Assembly (NCBI GenBank): GCA_033964015.1
Contig: CM066914.1
Span: 8,733,831 to 8,797,830, forward strand
Length of the DNA: 64,000 nt
Origin: Scolanthus callimorphus
Taxonomy: Eukaryota; Cnidaria; Anthozoa; Actiniaria; Edwardsiidae
Reading direction: 5' to 3'
Each line of letters begins with the position of its first letter. Within the stretch, counting starts at the first letter, position 1. The translations under genes were made by a program, and so were the position numbers. Positions 36,985 to 47,399 of this stretch are shown one piece after another. The notes under the pieces were generated by a model. The model was not told the DNA's origin. It ran no database searches and saw nothing but the letters and a program-made list of their open reading frames with translations.

Positions 36985-37340
36985 AGAAATTCGTCATTAC
37001 CCCTGTTTAAATGGTATTTTCTTCACTGGGGTTCACTTCAGGAGTTCTAGAGGAAAAACGTCCCTAAATGGCATTTTCTTCACTGGGCATCACTTCAGAA
37101 GTTCTAGAGGAAAAACGTCCCCCTGGGGATTCCGGGCTCCCCGATAATGAGGGCCCTTACATAGCAATAACTAGACTTGCCCCAAGTCTTCCTCTCATAG
37201 GACTCTCATAGGTCTCTTAGGTCTCTCATAGGACTTGACTCATAGGGCTCTCATAGGACTCTTATAGGTCTCTTATAGGTCTCTCATAGGACTTGACTCA
37301 TAGGGCTCTCATAGGACTCTTATAGGACTCATAGGAGTCT
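36985..37340. repeat. Small tandem duplications
   Basis: A 60-bp unit (TTTTCTTCACTGG, AGTTCTAGAGGAAAAACGTC) is duplicated at 37010-37128. From 37190 to 37340 CTCATAGGACTCTTATAGG units are repeated. No gene in this stretch. Confidence 0.75.
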
Positions 37341-37843
37341 AAGCAATAACGTGTTCGTAGGTTTCGCTAACACAGCCTACCCGTCGCGTGCCCATTTCTT
37401 GGGATTCCTTGAAGGAAATGTTATACCTCCTTGGTTGTACTTAAAGGACGATGCCACGCCCAAGACCAAAGCATTTAATGGGACGCTACACGATTAGGGG
37501 GTCGTGGTACAACTACCATATATAGAGGGGTCCGCACAGAAGGATCCATGTCTGCATTGAACTGTATAGAAGGTCCTGATACGAGGTGTATTTATAATTA
37601 GCTTCGTTCTTTCAATAGTATTTTAATAGTATAACGAAGCAATGTGAAAATATTACGAGTAGGGGTTGTTGAACGACTATTATATATGGATGTCCGTATA
37701 AAAAAGCTCTCACCATTTCGCCTCTCGCGCGCTGTTCTTCTGTAGCCGCAAACCACGCGGAATAACTCGCGCATGTCAAACAATGTAATCATGTCAATCT
37801 TCTAAAGGGAAATGAGAGCATTGTATATGGAGATGAGAACCTT

Positions 37844-38630
37844 CTTTATTATATCCATTTTGAAATCACGCGCTCGTTTTGCAATCTGATTGGCTAACAT
37901 GAGTGTGATTATTTTCCAAATCGCACCGTGATAACTATTTTTGCACACGCGCGAGCCGAGAACGTTCGATTTGTAGCGAGCGCGCCACGTTCAAAACATA
38001 ATTGTTTCCCTACAAAACAGAATAATTTGATTTTTAACAAATCACAATGCGTTTTTCAATCCTAGGATTTCAAAATACATAATATAATAAAATCGTATTT
38101 CAACTTTGTGTCGTACAATTTTGTATGATCGACAACTTATTCTAACGCGTGGTTATTGACAGAGCGGAAATGACCAAAAATGAAATCTCTAACTTCGCCA
38201 TATTTCAATATATAAGCTCAAGATTCCGTATACGAGGAGTTTCCATGACCAAAGGCTTAATTCCAAATTTTTAAGAAATTCGAAGAATATGAATTTTAGA
38301 TATGATTGAGCAAAGTTTGCATAATTCCTGATCAAAGTACCAATTCTCCCATAAAATGGCACAGAAACCAAAGTTTAAAGCCTAATATCTCAAAGACGGA
38401 TCCATTAGAAAAAAGTCATTTTTGATATTTTGTTTGTCATCAGATAAGGAGTCTGTATGCAAAAAATCAAGCTTACATGAGTTAACCTGACCTTACTATT
38501 TGAAATTTAGTGATCTAAGCAGGTCATTTCCGCTCTGTCGTGGTTATTACTTAAATCTGTCGTTTTACAACGACTTTGTTGCGAAAAGTATTTTCTATGG
38601 AAATGATTTCAAAATGGATATAATAAAGTG
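37844..38630. mobile_element. Outer inverted-repeat element holding a nested MITE
   Basis: Ends CTTTATTATATCCATTTTGA and its complement near 38606-38630 are perfect for about 24 bp. The interior is interrupted by the element at 38158-38538. Non-coding. Confidence 0.7.
38158..38538. mobile_element. Nested Mutator-like MITE
   Basis: Perfect inverted ends ACAGAGCGGAAATGACC and GGTCATTTCCGCTCTGT. Flanked by CGTGGTTATT at 38148-38157 and 38539-38548, a 10-bp direct duplication (9-10 bp is typical of Mutator-like elements). About 380 bp, non-coding. Confidence 0.88.
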
Positions 38631-39315
38631 GTAACTGAACCTCGTGTCGCGCAATTTCGGTCTGAAGTCAACTACCATTACATATGGCACCCTCTATTAA
38701 CTATGTATATGGACATCCATATAATGGACGTAAGGAGTGCAATGGGCTCTATTCCCCTATCTTTGTCATTCTCGGGGACTCGGAGCGTCGCCGCGAACGA
38801 TCAATATTATAACAATATATTTGATGTTCGCGGACGTGCCCGACTCAGATGAGCACAGAGAAGGGCCCAAAGCATATTTACACCCAAGAGCATCAACTAA
38901 ATTACTATTATTATAACTTGTGGAAGTTTTAGGTTATTTAGTCTGATACGTTTCTCAAAAGCGAGATTAAGCTCGTTTTTTGTACGCATGCGTACCGTTT
39001 CAGCGAATGAGCGAAATCTCTTAGGTGGGAGGCTCTGGGTACGAGAACATGGATGTCATTAATATAGAACAGTTCAATTACCCTAATTGGATTGGGTTAT
39101 TTGTACATAGCACACTCTTCCTTGTAAAAAGTAAATCTCTATCCTTCCAATGGATTTTCTTCTTGTCGCTTATTCATGAGTATTTTGTTCTGAAGTTTGA
39201 AAACATTTAAACCTGGTAGAAATAAAAAAAACTAATTCGTAATCCAATTTCATCCGCTTGATAACATTGGAAAATTCTCCAAATGTGTACTTATGTGGCA
39301 GTTTAAAGGTTATTT

Positions 39316-39611
39316 ACAGCTAAAATCGTTGCATCGCGACTCACGTTTTCAAAAACTTTGAAGTGTTTTGATTTTTGACTTTGCTGTTCCGCCAATCAAT
39401 CTATCTGATCTAATGAAACTCTTGCCCTGTTTCGCCTAGTGCAGTCAACTGGCTTCCCTCTGAACTAGATCCAGACACGTCGCGACGGAAAGCCAGGCGA
39501 CTACACTAGGCGAAACAGGGCAAGAATGTGATTGGCTCGTAAGATTTAACTGGCGGAACAGCAAAGCCAAAAACAAATCGATGTTTTGAAATACAACGAT
39601 TTTAGCTGCAA
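39316..39611. mobile_element. Imperfect foldback element
   Basis: Outer GCTAAAATCGTTG is mirrored at 39596-39608, and inner TTGCCCTGTTTCGCCTAGTG is perfectly mirrored by CACTAGGCGAAACAGGGCAA. Non-coding, about 295 bp. Confidence 0.8.
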
Positions 39612-39743
39612 CAACAACAAGAGAACAACGACATCTCCAACTTCAGAAGGACCACATTTATTTAGAACTTTTATTTAGAACCCCATTTCATGAGTTACAT
39701 ATTATTCAAGTTTTTATTTAATCATCACTGATTGCGCAGTTTG

Positions 39744-39866
39744 TTAATCCAGATAATCTATAATGTCGTCAGATTTCAGCAATTTAGGCTTCCCAGCATT
39801 CGTAGCTTTCCCTGCCTGCTTGGGTTTTGCTTTGCGAGTTATATGGCAATAAACATTACTCACCCA
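39744..39866 (-). CDS. Probable terminal exon of a small gene
   Basis: Minus-strand exon after a good acceptor (TTTGTGTTTCAG), open only in phase 0. It encodes 40 residues: WVSNVYCHITRKAKPKQAGK, then a Lys/Ala/Gly stretch and LLKSDDIIDYLD-stop. The biased basic-then-acidic composition is protein-like. It lies downstream of the signal-peptide exon at 40648-40707 on the same strand, but the phases I can build (1 at both intervening ends) do not join, so linkage is unproven. No family recognised. Confidence 0.4.
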   Translation of the reverse strand, partial: WVSNVYCHITRKAKPKQAGKATNAGKPKLLKSDDIIDYLD

Positions 39867-39901
39867 CTGAAACACAAAGTGAATAAGAAATGACTGATGA
39901 C

Positions 39902-40235
39902 AGAAGTTCATAACCAGAAGTGTACATCTTGGTATTATCCGCGCGCCGATGTTGTGGGCGAAAAAATCTATTTTTAGGAAACGCCACACAGTGAAAACCC
40001 ACGCACGATTCGGCGCGAAATGTGAATCAGAGGTTTACAAAAAGTCTCCAGATTATGGCCAATCAGCCACAACGGCAAGGACGGAGGTTTTTCTCGTGGC
40101 TGCCACTTCTCTTGACACATTTTGCGCCGAATCGTGCGTGGCTTTCCTGTGTGGTGTTTCTAAAAATAGATTTTTTCGCCCACAACATCGGCGCGCGGAT
40201 AATACCAAGATGTACACTTCTGGTTATGAACTTCT
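39902..40235. mobile_element. Foldback MITE, about 120-bp arms
   Basis: Arms start AGAAGTTCATAACCAGAAGT and run through GGTATTATCCGCGCGCCGAT to near CGATTCGGCGCGAAATG, mirrored at 40115-40235. A short ATG-microsatellite follows at 40236-40262. Confidence 0.92.
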
Positions 40236-40324
40236 TATGATGATGATGATGGTAGTGATGATGTTACCCAGTGGCGCAATGGATTGTGGGGCGAGTAGCG
40301 AGGCGCGTGATGATTTTTTTTTAC

Positions 40325-40405
40325 TGATCGGCGCGTAGTAGTAACAAAAATCAATTGTTGTAGTAGTAGCAAAATTTGCTCCTTGATAGGCAAGTACAAC
40401 GGATG
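40325..40405 (-). CDS. Possible middle exon, small secreted protein
   Basis: Acceptor ATTTCTTTAG precedes it and a weak donor GATCA-GTAAAA ends it (81 nt, phase 1 to 1). Joined to the exon at 40648 it gives a longer signal-like segment ending SVVLAYQGANF. Tentative. Confidence 0.25.
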
Positions 40406-40647
40406 CTAAAGAAATATAAAACGTGAGCCAGACAAATTGTTTACTTTGCATGGAAAATGTGGAGTTTTACTGTATTTCTGAAAAGTACCCTGAATTTTTG
40501 AAACGTGTTGATTCATAATCGTCGTAACCAAGCAATCCTAGAAGTTTAATAATGCTAAATAATTTCCCTCTTCACGCCTCTTTGCTTTCATGCATGTCCA
40601 GGAAAAACCAAAAGATGCCCAGCCAGGCATGCAGTATAATGACCCAC

Positions 40648-40707
40648 CTTCGTTGAGTACGAGCACTAATAGCACGCACAGAATGTAGAACTTCATGATT
40701 TCACGGG
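40648..40707 (-). CDS. Signal-peptide exon of a small secreted protein
   Basis: Acceptor TTTATCTCCGCAG, then a 10-nt leader and ATG at 40696. It encodes MKFYILCVLLVLVLNE, a typical secretion signal core, ending in donor GAAG-GTGGGT. If the donor is not used, the frame runs on to 40538 through a CMPGWASFGFSWTC loop and stops. Either way the product enters the secretory pathway. Downstream exons are not resolved. A MITE lies 40 bp upstream. Confidence 0.45.
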
Positions 40708-40746
40708 CTGCGGAGATAAACATAAAATAAACAGATGAATGAAAGT

Positions 40747-40959
40747 CATTCTCGTACCCAGAGCTCCCCTGCTCGTCACCTCTCGCGGGGGAGGCTCTGG
40801 TGACAGTCAATGTCGCGCGCGAGATTTGATACAGAGCCGTTGAGAGAAACAACTTTCTGCGCACGTTCAAAATCAGCCAATCAGCACAAGCCTTCAAATG
40901 GATGTCCCCAGAGCCTCTCCTGGGAGCAGACGAGCCGGGGAGCTCTGGGTACGAGAATG
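40747..40959. mobile_element. MITE, CATTCTCGTACCC ends, 9-bp duplication
   Basis: Ends CATTCTCGTACCCAGAGCTC and GAGCTCTGGGTACGAGAATG are perfect inverted repeats. Flanks AATGAAAGT and AGTGAAAGT match at 8 of 9 positions, a 9-bp duplication. A lone end of the same family (CTCTGGGTACGAGAA) is at 39031. Confidence 0.87.
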
Positions 40960-41025
40960 AGTGAAAGTGTGCTACCGCCCACAAAAGCCTTGACACGAAT
41001 CTTGAACTTCCGCAGGAGTTATCTG

Positions 41026-41096
41026 TCTCATCAGTCAACCGTGAAACAAAAGAATAATTCCAATTTCTATTGTTTCACGGTCGACTGATGAGACAC
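41026..41096. repeat. Hairpin, about 27-bp arms
   Basis: GTCTCATCAGTCAACCGTGA is mirrored by TCACGGTCGACTGATGAGAC around a short A/T loop. May be a small foldback element. Confidence 0.7.
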
Positions 41097-41099
41097 GAT

Positions 41100-43290
41100 A
41101 CGACAGATACGACTATATGGAAACCAGCCTTTAGAGAATATGGGCGTGGTACTCCATCAACGGGATCAGACTTCAGACTTTTTTATTACAATTTATATAA
41201 ATATTAGTTTACACATGAACTGATTCGCAAATAGTTTAGCTAATCGTGTCAGATCAGTAAAATTAAAATATGCACACAAAGAACGAGCAACAATTTTTAT
41301 GCAAAAAAAGAGCAATGCATATCAGCAATTAAGTCTAGGAATCTACAAGGATGTGAAGAAACCAATACATAAGTGAAGGAAATGGCAAAAATTGAATATG
41401 AGGGCAAAGGAAAAACATGAATCATACAGATACAGCAATAGACTGCAAGAAGGCTAATGTACTCAAGATTTAGAAATCCCTAAGAGCTGTCGAGGATCGA
41501 GGAACGTTTTCTCAAAAATTATTTCTAACGAAGTCCAACTTGGAAAGTTTTGTCAGGATCATTAGTAACTTTCGATTAATCACTTCTCTCGAGTAAAATG
41601 ACAACTTCATTTTCTGCACAGTTACAATCCCAGTTACGGATACGAGGGTTCACAGCAGATACGTCCCGTCCAATCCGCGTTGCAGCGCGAGATTTTCATT
41701 GCCAAGAAAAATTAGCCGGTGAAGGGGCATACCTTACTTGTTATCTTGGTCTGTGTGTTATCTCCAGTTGGTCACCGCCGTTCTGTATTGTGGTAGAGAG
41801 TAAGATATATGTAGTTTTATACACTCGCTGAGCATCTTTAATGATAGAGGAGGCGGAGCTATGTTTCCTCGCTTGGAATTCCTCTTTCTATTTTTGTTTT
41901 TTCTTCCTCTTTGTTCGCGTTTGAACATGAAGTGCTCGATTTAGTGAACCGACTGACGATTATTAGGTTCATGGCTTTGTAAAGACGCAAAATTAATGTA
42001 GGAATTCGGGGTGACTGCAGCGTAGAGTTCAAGACATGCCTCCTCGTTGTACCATCGCCTAGCAACAACGTCGACTCTGTCCGCTGCCCAGCGCGAGCTC
42101 AGTGTTTTTTAACCCATACACTTGCTTTCCTGGAAAATGTCGACGAAAGATATCCTTGGTTTTCGAGACTTATTGATAAGGGATTAAAAGAAGAAGTTTA
42201 TATTTCGCTTTGAGCCCCTTTCCTTCAATCGTTGCTCTTTATAACAAAACCCGTTCAAACGAGAAGTCGTTGTCTATCAAATTTTAATCTATGGACAGAT
42301 GACATGCATTGAATAGAAAGCCCACTTTATTGGCTAAAATTTGCACAGGATATACTTAGACGTCATTATTATGCATTCTCTGTCTTTTCGTTGACTCATA
42401 ATGTTCTGTTGTATTTGGACACGAGTTATTCTGACTGTCACTGTACAAGTTTTTCGAACAAACAGCTGGAAATAGCTCAAATTGGATGAAATGTGGAACA
42501 CAAAGAAAACTGTGTAGCTGCAAGGGCACACGATAGAATGTGTTGAAAAACAGCGGATTTAATCATTTTTAAGCGTAGGGTAAAGCTGCTGGTATTTTCT
42601 CTAATGCTAATGCGAAAATTTACCTCTCCATTTTGCCAGAAGAAGCAAGGTTTCAAATGAGAATAAATCGAATTGTGCCAGGACACTACGGTTATGTAAA
42701 TCCATCCACTCAACGTCAAGAACCTATCAAGTATTTTGCAAAATCTGACGTTTTTACGAGCTTCCTGTAGGACAACTCGTCGAGGACAACGACATATAGA
42801 ATTATTTTCGTCGCTGTCAAGTGTTTGAAAAGTATCTTGTTTGCGGCAGTCAGGAACAGCCTGAATTTTCAGTCGTCTTTCTCCCTAACCTCCCACGCTC
42901 CGTTGCGCGGTAAGGGAGTCAGGCAACAGTGGCGCATGCAGTTACCTCTAACCAAAAACCCATTTGTCAAGTTTCAAGTTATTTTTTCAAGTTTATTTCT
43001 ACAAGCAATCACACAGCTAATCTAGGCGGGCAGGAAATAGATTGTTTGTCTGCACAAAAAAAATATTTTTCATGTGATTTTAGAACTTGGACCTGGCTAC
43101 GCATTTGATTACTCATTACAATTGCGTATTTAATGTTACACATTTTAATAGAGAAGGAGAGATAATCTGTCTTATTATTCAGCACATCGGTGCACTGCCC
43201 AAATGTGGTCATTGGAATGCCAATAGCTGTCTTCTGTACATGAGCTCGTAAATAATACACAAAAGTCATGTTTTTCGGGTTTTTTTTTGT
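41100..43290. other. No gene recognised
   Basis: AT-rich sequence with only short frames lacking protein-like features or paired splice sites. No tandem array. Confidence 0.5.
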
Positions 43291-43304
43291 GCTATCGATG
43301 TGCT

Positions 43305-43432
43305 GAATAATAAAACCATTATCCTGCTCGATTTTGCAGAATATCGTCTGATTTTAGCCAACTCGGGACTTCGTCCCTCGTCGGCTAAGTATCAGACGAT
43401 ATTCTGCGCAATCTCGCAGGATAATGGTTATT
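43305..43432. mobile_element. Palindromic foldback element
   Basis: CCATTATCCTGC at the left and GCAGGATAATGG at the right close a hairpin with AGAATATCGTCTGAT mirrored inside. Confidence 0.75.
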
Positions 43433-43435
43433 TAG

Positions 43436-44222
43436 GGACCGATCGTTTATAACGTCTACGGGGGGGGCGGTGGAATTTGGGTGGGGGTAAAAATTTAGAA
43501 GACATAGATTTTAGGGGGGTAATTTTTTGGCACCCTCTCTCAAAAGAGGGGGTAATTTTTTCAGAGACACTGTGGTTCAAACTAAATAATAATATTTACA
43601 AGCTATCGCGTCGTGGCATACAACGCTACGCCATATAGCAAGTACGCCAATTTCGGCGCGCTTCGCGCGCAACGGAATTTACAATATAGTTTTTGAGTAC
43701 GTGCGCAATGGAATGGCTACGAATGTCATTACAAGAAAATATATCTTAGCCAGGAGAAAAAAACTAACTCTCCCCAAAAAGACGCTCTGCAATAATAAGC
43801 ATCGGAGCTGTCTCAGTTCGAAAAAGGAGGCCTAATTATTAGGCAAGCGTGAGTTCCACTTTACGAGGATAGAGATTCGTCATTTTGACCCTGCTTTACG
43901 CACGTCATTTGCGATCTTTGTTACTACACACAGCAAATGGAATGTTCATCTACATTTTCTTTGAGGTTTGGTGAAATGCGTTCATATCATGCATAAAAAT
44001 TAGGGCGCGCTTCGCGCGCAACAAAAAGAGAAATTTCTGTAAATTGTCTTCCATTAGTTCAAACGGGGATCTGGTTACAGGGTGGGGGGTAAGCTTTTTA
44101 GAACATCGATGTTATGGGGGGTTATTTTTGTATCGCCTTTTTAATGAGGGGGGTGCGAATTTTAACATTCAATAAATTTAGAAAACCACCGCCCCCCCCG
44201 TGGACGTAATAAACGATCGGTC
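43436..44222. mobile_element. Inverted-repeat element, about 790 bp
   Basis: Ends GGACCGATCGTTTATAACGT and its near-complement ACGTAATAAACGATCGGTCC extend about 40 bp each into C/G runs. Inside, GCGCGCTTCGCGCGCAAC occurs twice (43656 and 44009). No coding capacity. Confidence 0.85.
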
Positions 44223-44677
44223 CAATATATCTATTAGAGAAGCGCGCGCTCGCCATTATCTGCCTAGCTGGTTTGCCCTACGCCGTTAATGCCTACCTAT
44301 TCAGCGGTAGAGTAGAGAATTCGAAACTGGGCTATTCTGAAGTGTGGAGATTTCGATGTCCGCAAGGGACACACAAAGGTACCCGAGAATAAAGGTGCGT
44401 CTTGCATAATATTTTGGGCTTCCTGTGGAATCTGCTTGCGCGCCTAAACGTGCCGCACGCGCGCGGTATCATGGGACGTATTTCAAAATAGCGGCGGCCA
44501 TTTTCACCCTAGAAAGACCGATGGGGTTTTATAAAATCTCCTGGAGAAGACTAAACGCTGCATCCATATTGATGAACGCAATGAGCTAACAGGTGGGCGT
44601 ATTTTATTCAGAAATAAGGACAAGATTTGATTTTTTGTCTCCTGCATCAGCCCCAGGCGGAAGATGCGCTTTCTTTC

Positions 44678-45534
44678 GGCATGTTGTAAAACATGGACTG
44701 GACTGAGAAAACATGGACCGAGAAAACATGGACTGAGAAAACATGGACTGAGAAAACATGGACTGAAAAAACATGGACTGAGAAAACATGGACTGAGCCA
44801 AGTAGATACGATTTACTTGAAATGTTGGTGTTATAGGAAATCACAACACCGTGCCCGGCGGCAAGGCATTCACATGGTTTAACGCTGCTGCCTTCATGCT
44901 GCTAACACCATTTGAAATGGCCTGATTTATGTGTCATTATTCAATGCATGCAGATTAACTTACTATTTTGACGGTTTCGGCTGCAAAGAATACAAATAGC
45001 ACGCAATGGAATGTAGTTTTGGCTCGCCGACAACTTAATTTGATGGCCTCACAGTCCTGAGTAAACCACACTGCACTTGGGCTCGATGTGAGGACTTTTG
45101 AAATCTTGAAACTTAATCGTCGTATCAAGTGTCAACCTCGGTGGTAAACAATAAGGTCAATGAGTAACGCTCATGCAGTTTGCCAGCTATCAGATGTATC
45201 AAATTGAGACGGCTGACATTTAACAATGCGAGGAACCTGATGGCAGTTTTCCAGGAGCACAGAATAATGCATGAGCGATTGCTGATATTTTAAAACAACA
45301 CCAGAGTGCTGGTTTATGAGCGTGTGCCTGCTTTCTGTTGTATGTTTTTTTCAGTCCATGTTTTCTCAGTCCATGTTTTTTTAGTCCATGTTTTCTCAGT
45401 CCATATTTTCTCAGTCCATGTTTTCTCAGTCCATGTTTTTTCAGTCCATGTTTTCTCAGTCCATGTTTTCTCAGTCCAGTCCATGTTTTCTCAGTCCAGT
45501 CCATGTTTTACCAGTCCATGTTTTACAACATGCC
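44678..45534. mobile_element. Foldback element with tandem-repeat arms
   Basis: Inverted ends GGCATGTTGTAAAACATGG and CCATGTTTTACAACATGCC, flanked by perfect 9-bp duplications CTTTCTTTC (44669-44677 and 45535-45543). The subterminal arms are opposed arrays of a 15-bp unit (ACATGGACTGAGAAA), about 7 units left and about 11 right. The 550-bp core has no transposase. The arrays stay open in several frames (KHGLR or SVHVF repeats), which is an artefact. Confidence 0.93.
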
Positions 45535-45699
45535 CTTTCTTTCACAGTTGGTCGCAGTGGGGAGTCACATTATTAGATCCTGCAGATACTGGGGTGCTTA
45601 AACCAGGAGATATACAGAAAATGTGTCGAAACATTGAAAATTTCCCCCTGGAAATGTCATGAAAAATCTTGAGACTCCCAGTAAAATGGCAAGAGTTGG

Positions 45700-46000
45700 T
45701 ACAGGCCCCCGTAGCTCGCTTTCTTTGAGGGGGTTCGTTGTCCTCAGTTTTTCCGGAAAAAACAACAACCCTGTATATCCCAAATTTATAGGATTTTGCT
45801 GTGTTTCCTACCTGTATTGTGGCCAAAAATCTGATTTTTCTGGCCCCGAGGATGGTTCGTTGTCCTCCGTTTTTCAGAAAAAACCTGTATAAACCAAATT
45901 TATGACATTTGGTGGAGCTTCCTACCTATTTTGTGACCAAAAACCTGATTATTCTAGCCCCAAGGGGGGTTCATTCGAACCCCTAGAACCCCCCTCCTAT
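45700..46000. repeat. Direct duplication, about 130 bp
   Basis: GGTTCGTTGTCCTC followed by CCAAATTTAT, TTCCTACCT and GACCAAAAA recurs two to three times. Probably a decayed repeat. Confidence 0.65.
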
Positions 46001-46052
46001 GGGCCTGTGGTATCCTGCACCAAAGTTTCTCATTGTCTAGGGATCTCTTGGG

Positions 46053-46168
46053 CTGGTTCCTAGAAGGTCAGTTAAGAGTTATCTACAGATAAACACTTAT
46101 TCAACGGAAAAATCCTGAACAAATCCTATACAACAGATAACTTTATCCAACCTTTCAGGAACCGGCCC
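46053..46168. mobile_element. MITE, GGCCGGTTCCT family, copy 2
   Basis: Second copy of the element at 2401-2537, with ends GGGCTGGTTCCTAGAAGG and CTTTCAGGAACCGGCCC and a slightly shorter interior. Confidence 0.85.
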
Positions 46169-46980
46169 CTGGTCAACAAAACAAACTGTTTTCTGAGTTT
46201 TATGCACTCTTCCAACTCGGGCTTCCTGTGGAAGAGCCGAGTTATAAATTCGGCTGTGTTTTTTTATTTTTTTTGTGGCAAAACATAGTTTTGTCGCGTG
46301 GGCCTGGGTTATTACATCATCCACGGGGGGTATTACATAGTTTATCGTAAGTACAACAGTAAATTACATCATCTCACTCTCCCAACTCGGTCACAGAAGT
46401 TTTTGGAATGCTAGTCGCAAAATATATCTTTTAAACCATTGTCTTGTAATCTGTGTCATTATTACATCACCTATAGTTTATCATAAGCACAACAGTAATC
46501 AATCAAAATATGTTAAATGGTTGAAGCCACATGCAAGTGAGGAGATTGTTATTGCATTACATTAATATAACAAGTGTGCAATAAAGTTGAATTGAATTCT
46601 GTGCATACTCCACGAGTCATCAAACCATCCACAATCGAGTCTTCATCATTTTTACGTTTTGAGCGCTGCATTGGAACAAACTGGGCTTTTCATTATTCTG
46701 GGCTTTGTTTTCGTGGAAAATGCATCTAAATTAATTGAATGTAGCCCTGAAATGTTAAGATAAGGTTTAATATTAACATGGTAATTCCGAAAATGGAATA
46801 TGTTTAATTAATTTCGTGTTTGTCCTGTGCAGCGTGAACCCAAAGTCTTTCAATTCACATGTCTCTGGTATTGAATCCTTCATGGATTGCGTGACAAAAA
46901 AGGCCGACTAGATAAATCACCAAATAACTATGCCTTGAATTTGTCAATTTTTCACTCAATTATATATAAAGATAGATATA

Positions 46981-47236
46981 CAGCCGATTGCGTTTGATCG
47001 TTTTACCCTAACAGTTCGCACGTTATGTTTGAACGTTTGAAAGTTGCATTTCTATAGGAAGGAACGAGACGTTTATTTGAGAACCAAAGAGTTCTGCCCT
47101 CTCTGATTGGTCAGTGAAAAATAAACATGGCAGTTGCCCTTGGAAACATCTCACTTTTTGTCTCACAACGCAAATTTCAAATGTTCAAATGTAACTTGCA
47201 AACTGTTAGGGTAAAACAGTCAAACGCAATCTGCTG
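46981..47236. mobile_element. TA-flanked MITE, about 255 bp
   Basis: Ends CAGCCGATTGCGTTTGATCG and its complement, continuing through TTTTACCCTAACAGTT, with TA on both sides. Confidence 0.85.
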
Positions 47237-47399
47237 TAAGACAGAAGCCTGCGAGTTCATGCAGTTATGTGTCTAGTTTGTGTACATAATGTACAATATA
47301 ATGTTTTTCTGTATAGATTTGTTTTTTGTTGAATGAATATGCTGGGATATATTTGATTTCATACAATTTAATGCAACTGAATGACTCTTATTTAACAAT

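Noticed and set aside
44604..45662. SVHVF and KHGLR repeat proteins
   Set aside because: Artefacts of the 15-bp arrays in the foldback element.
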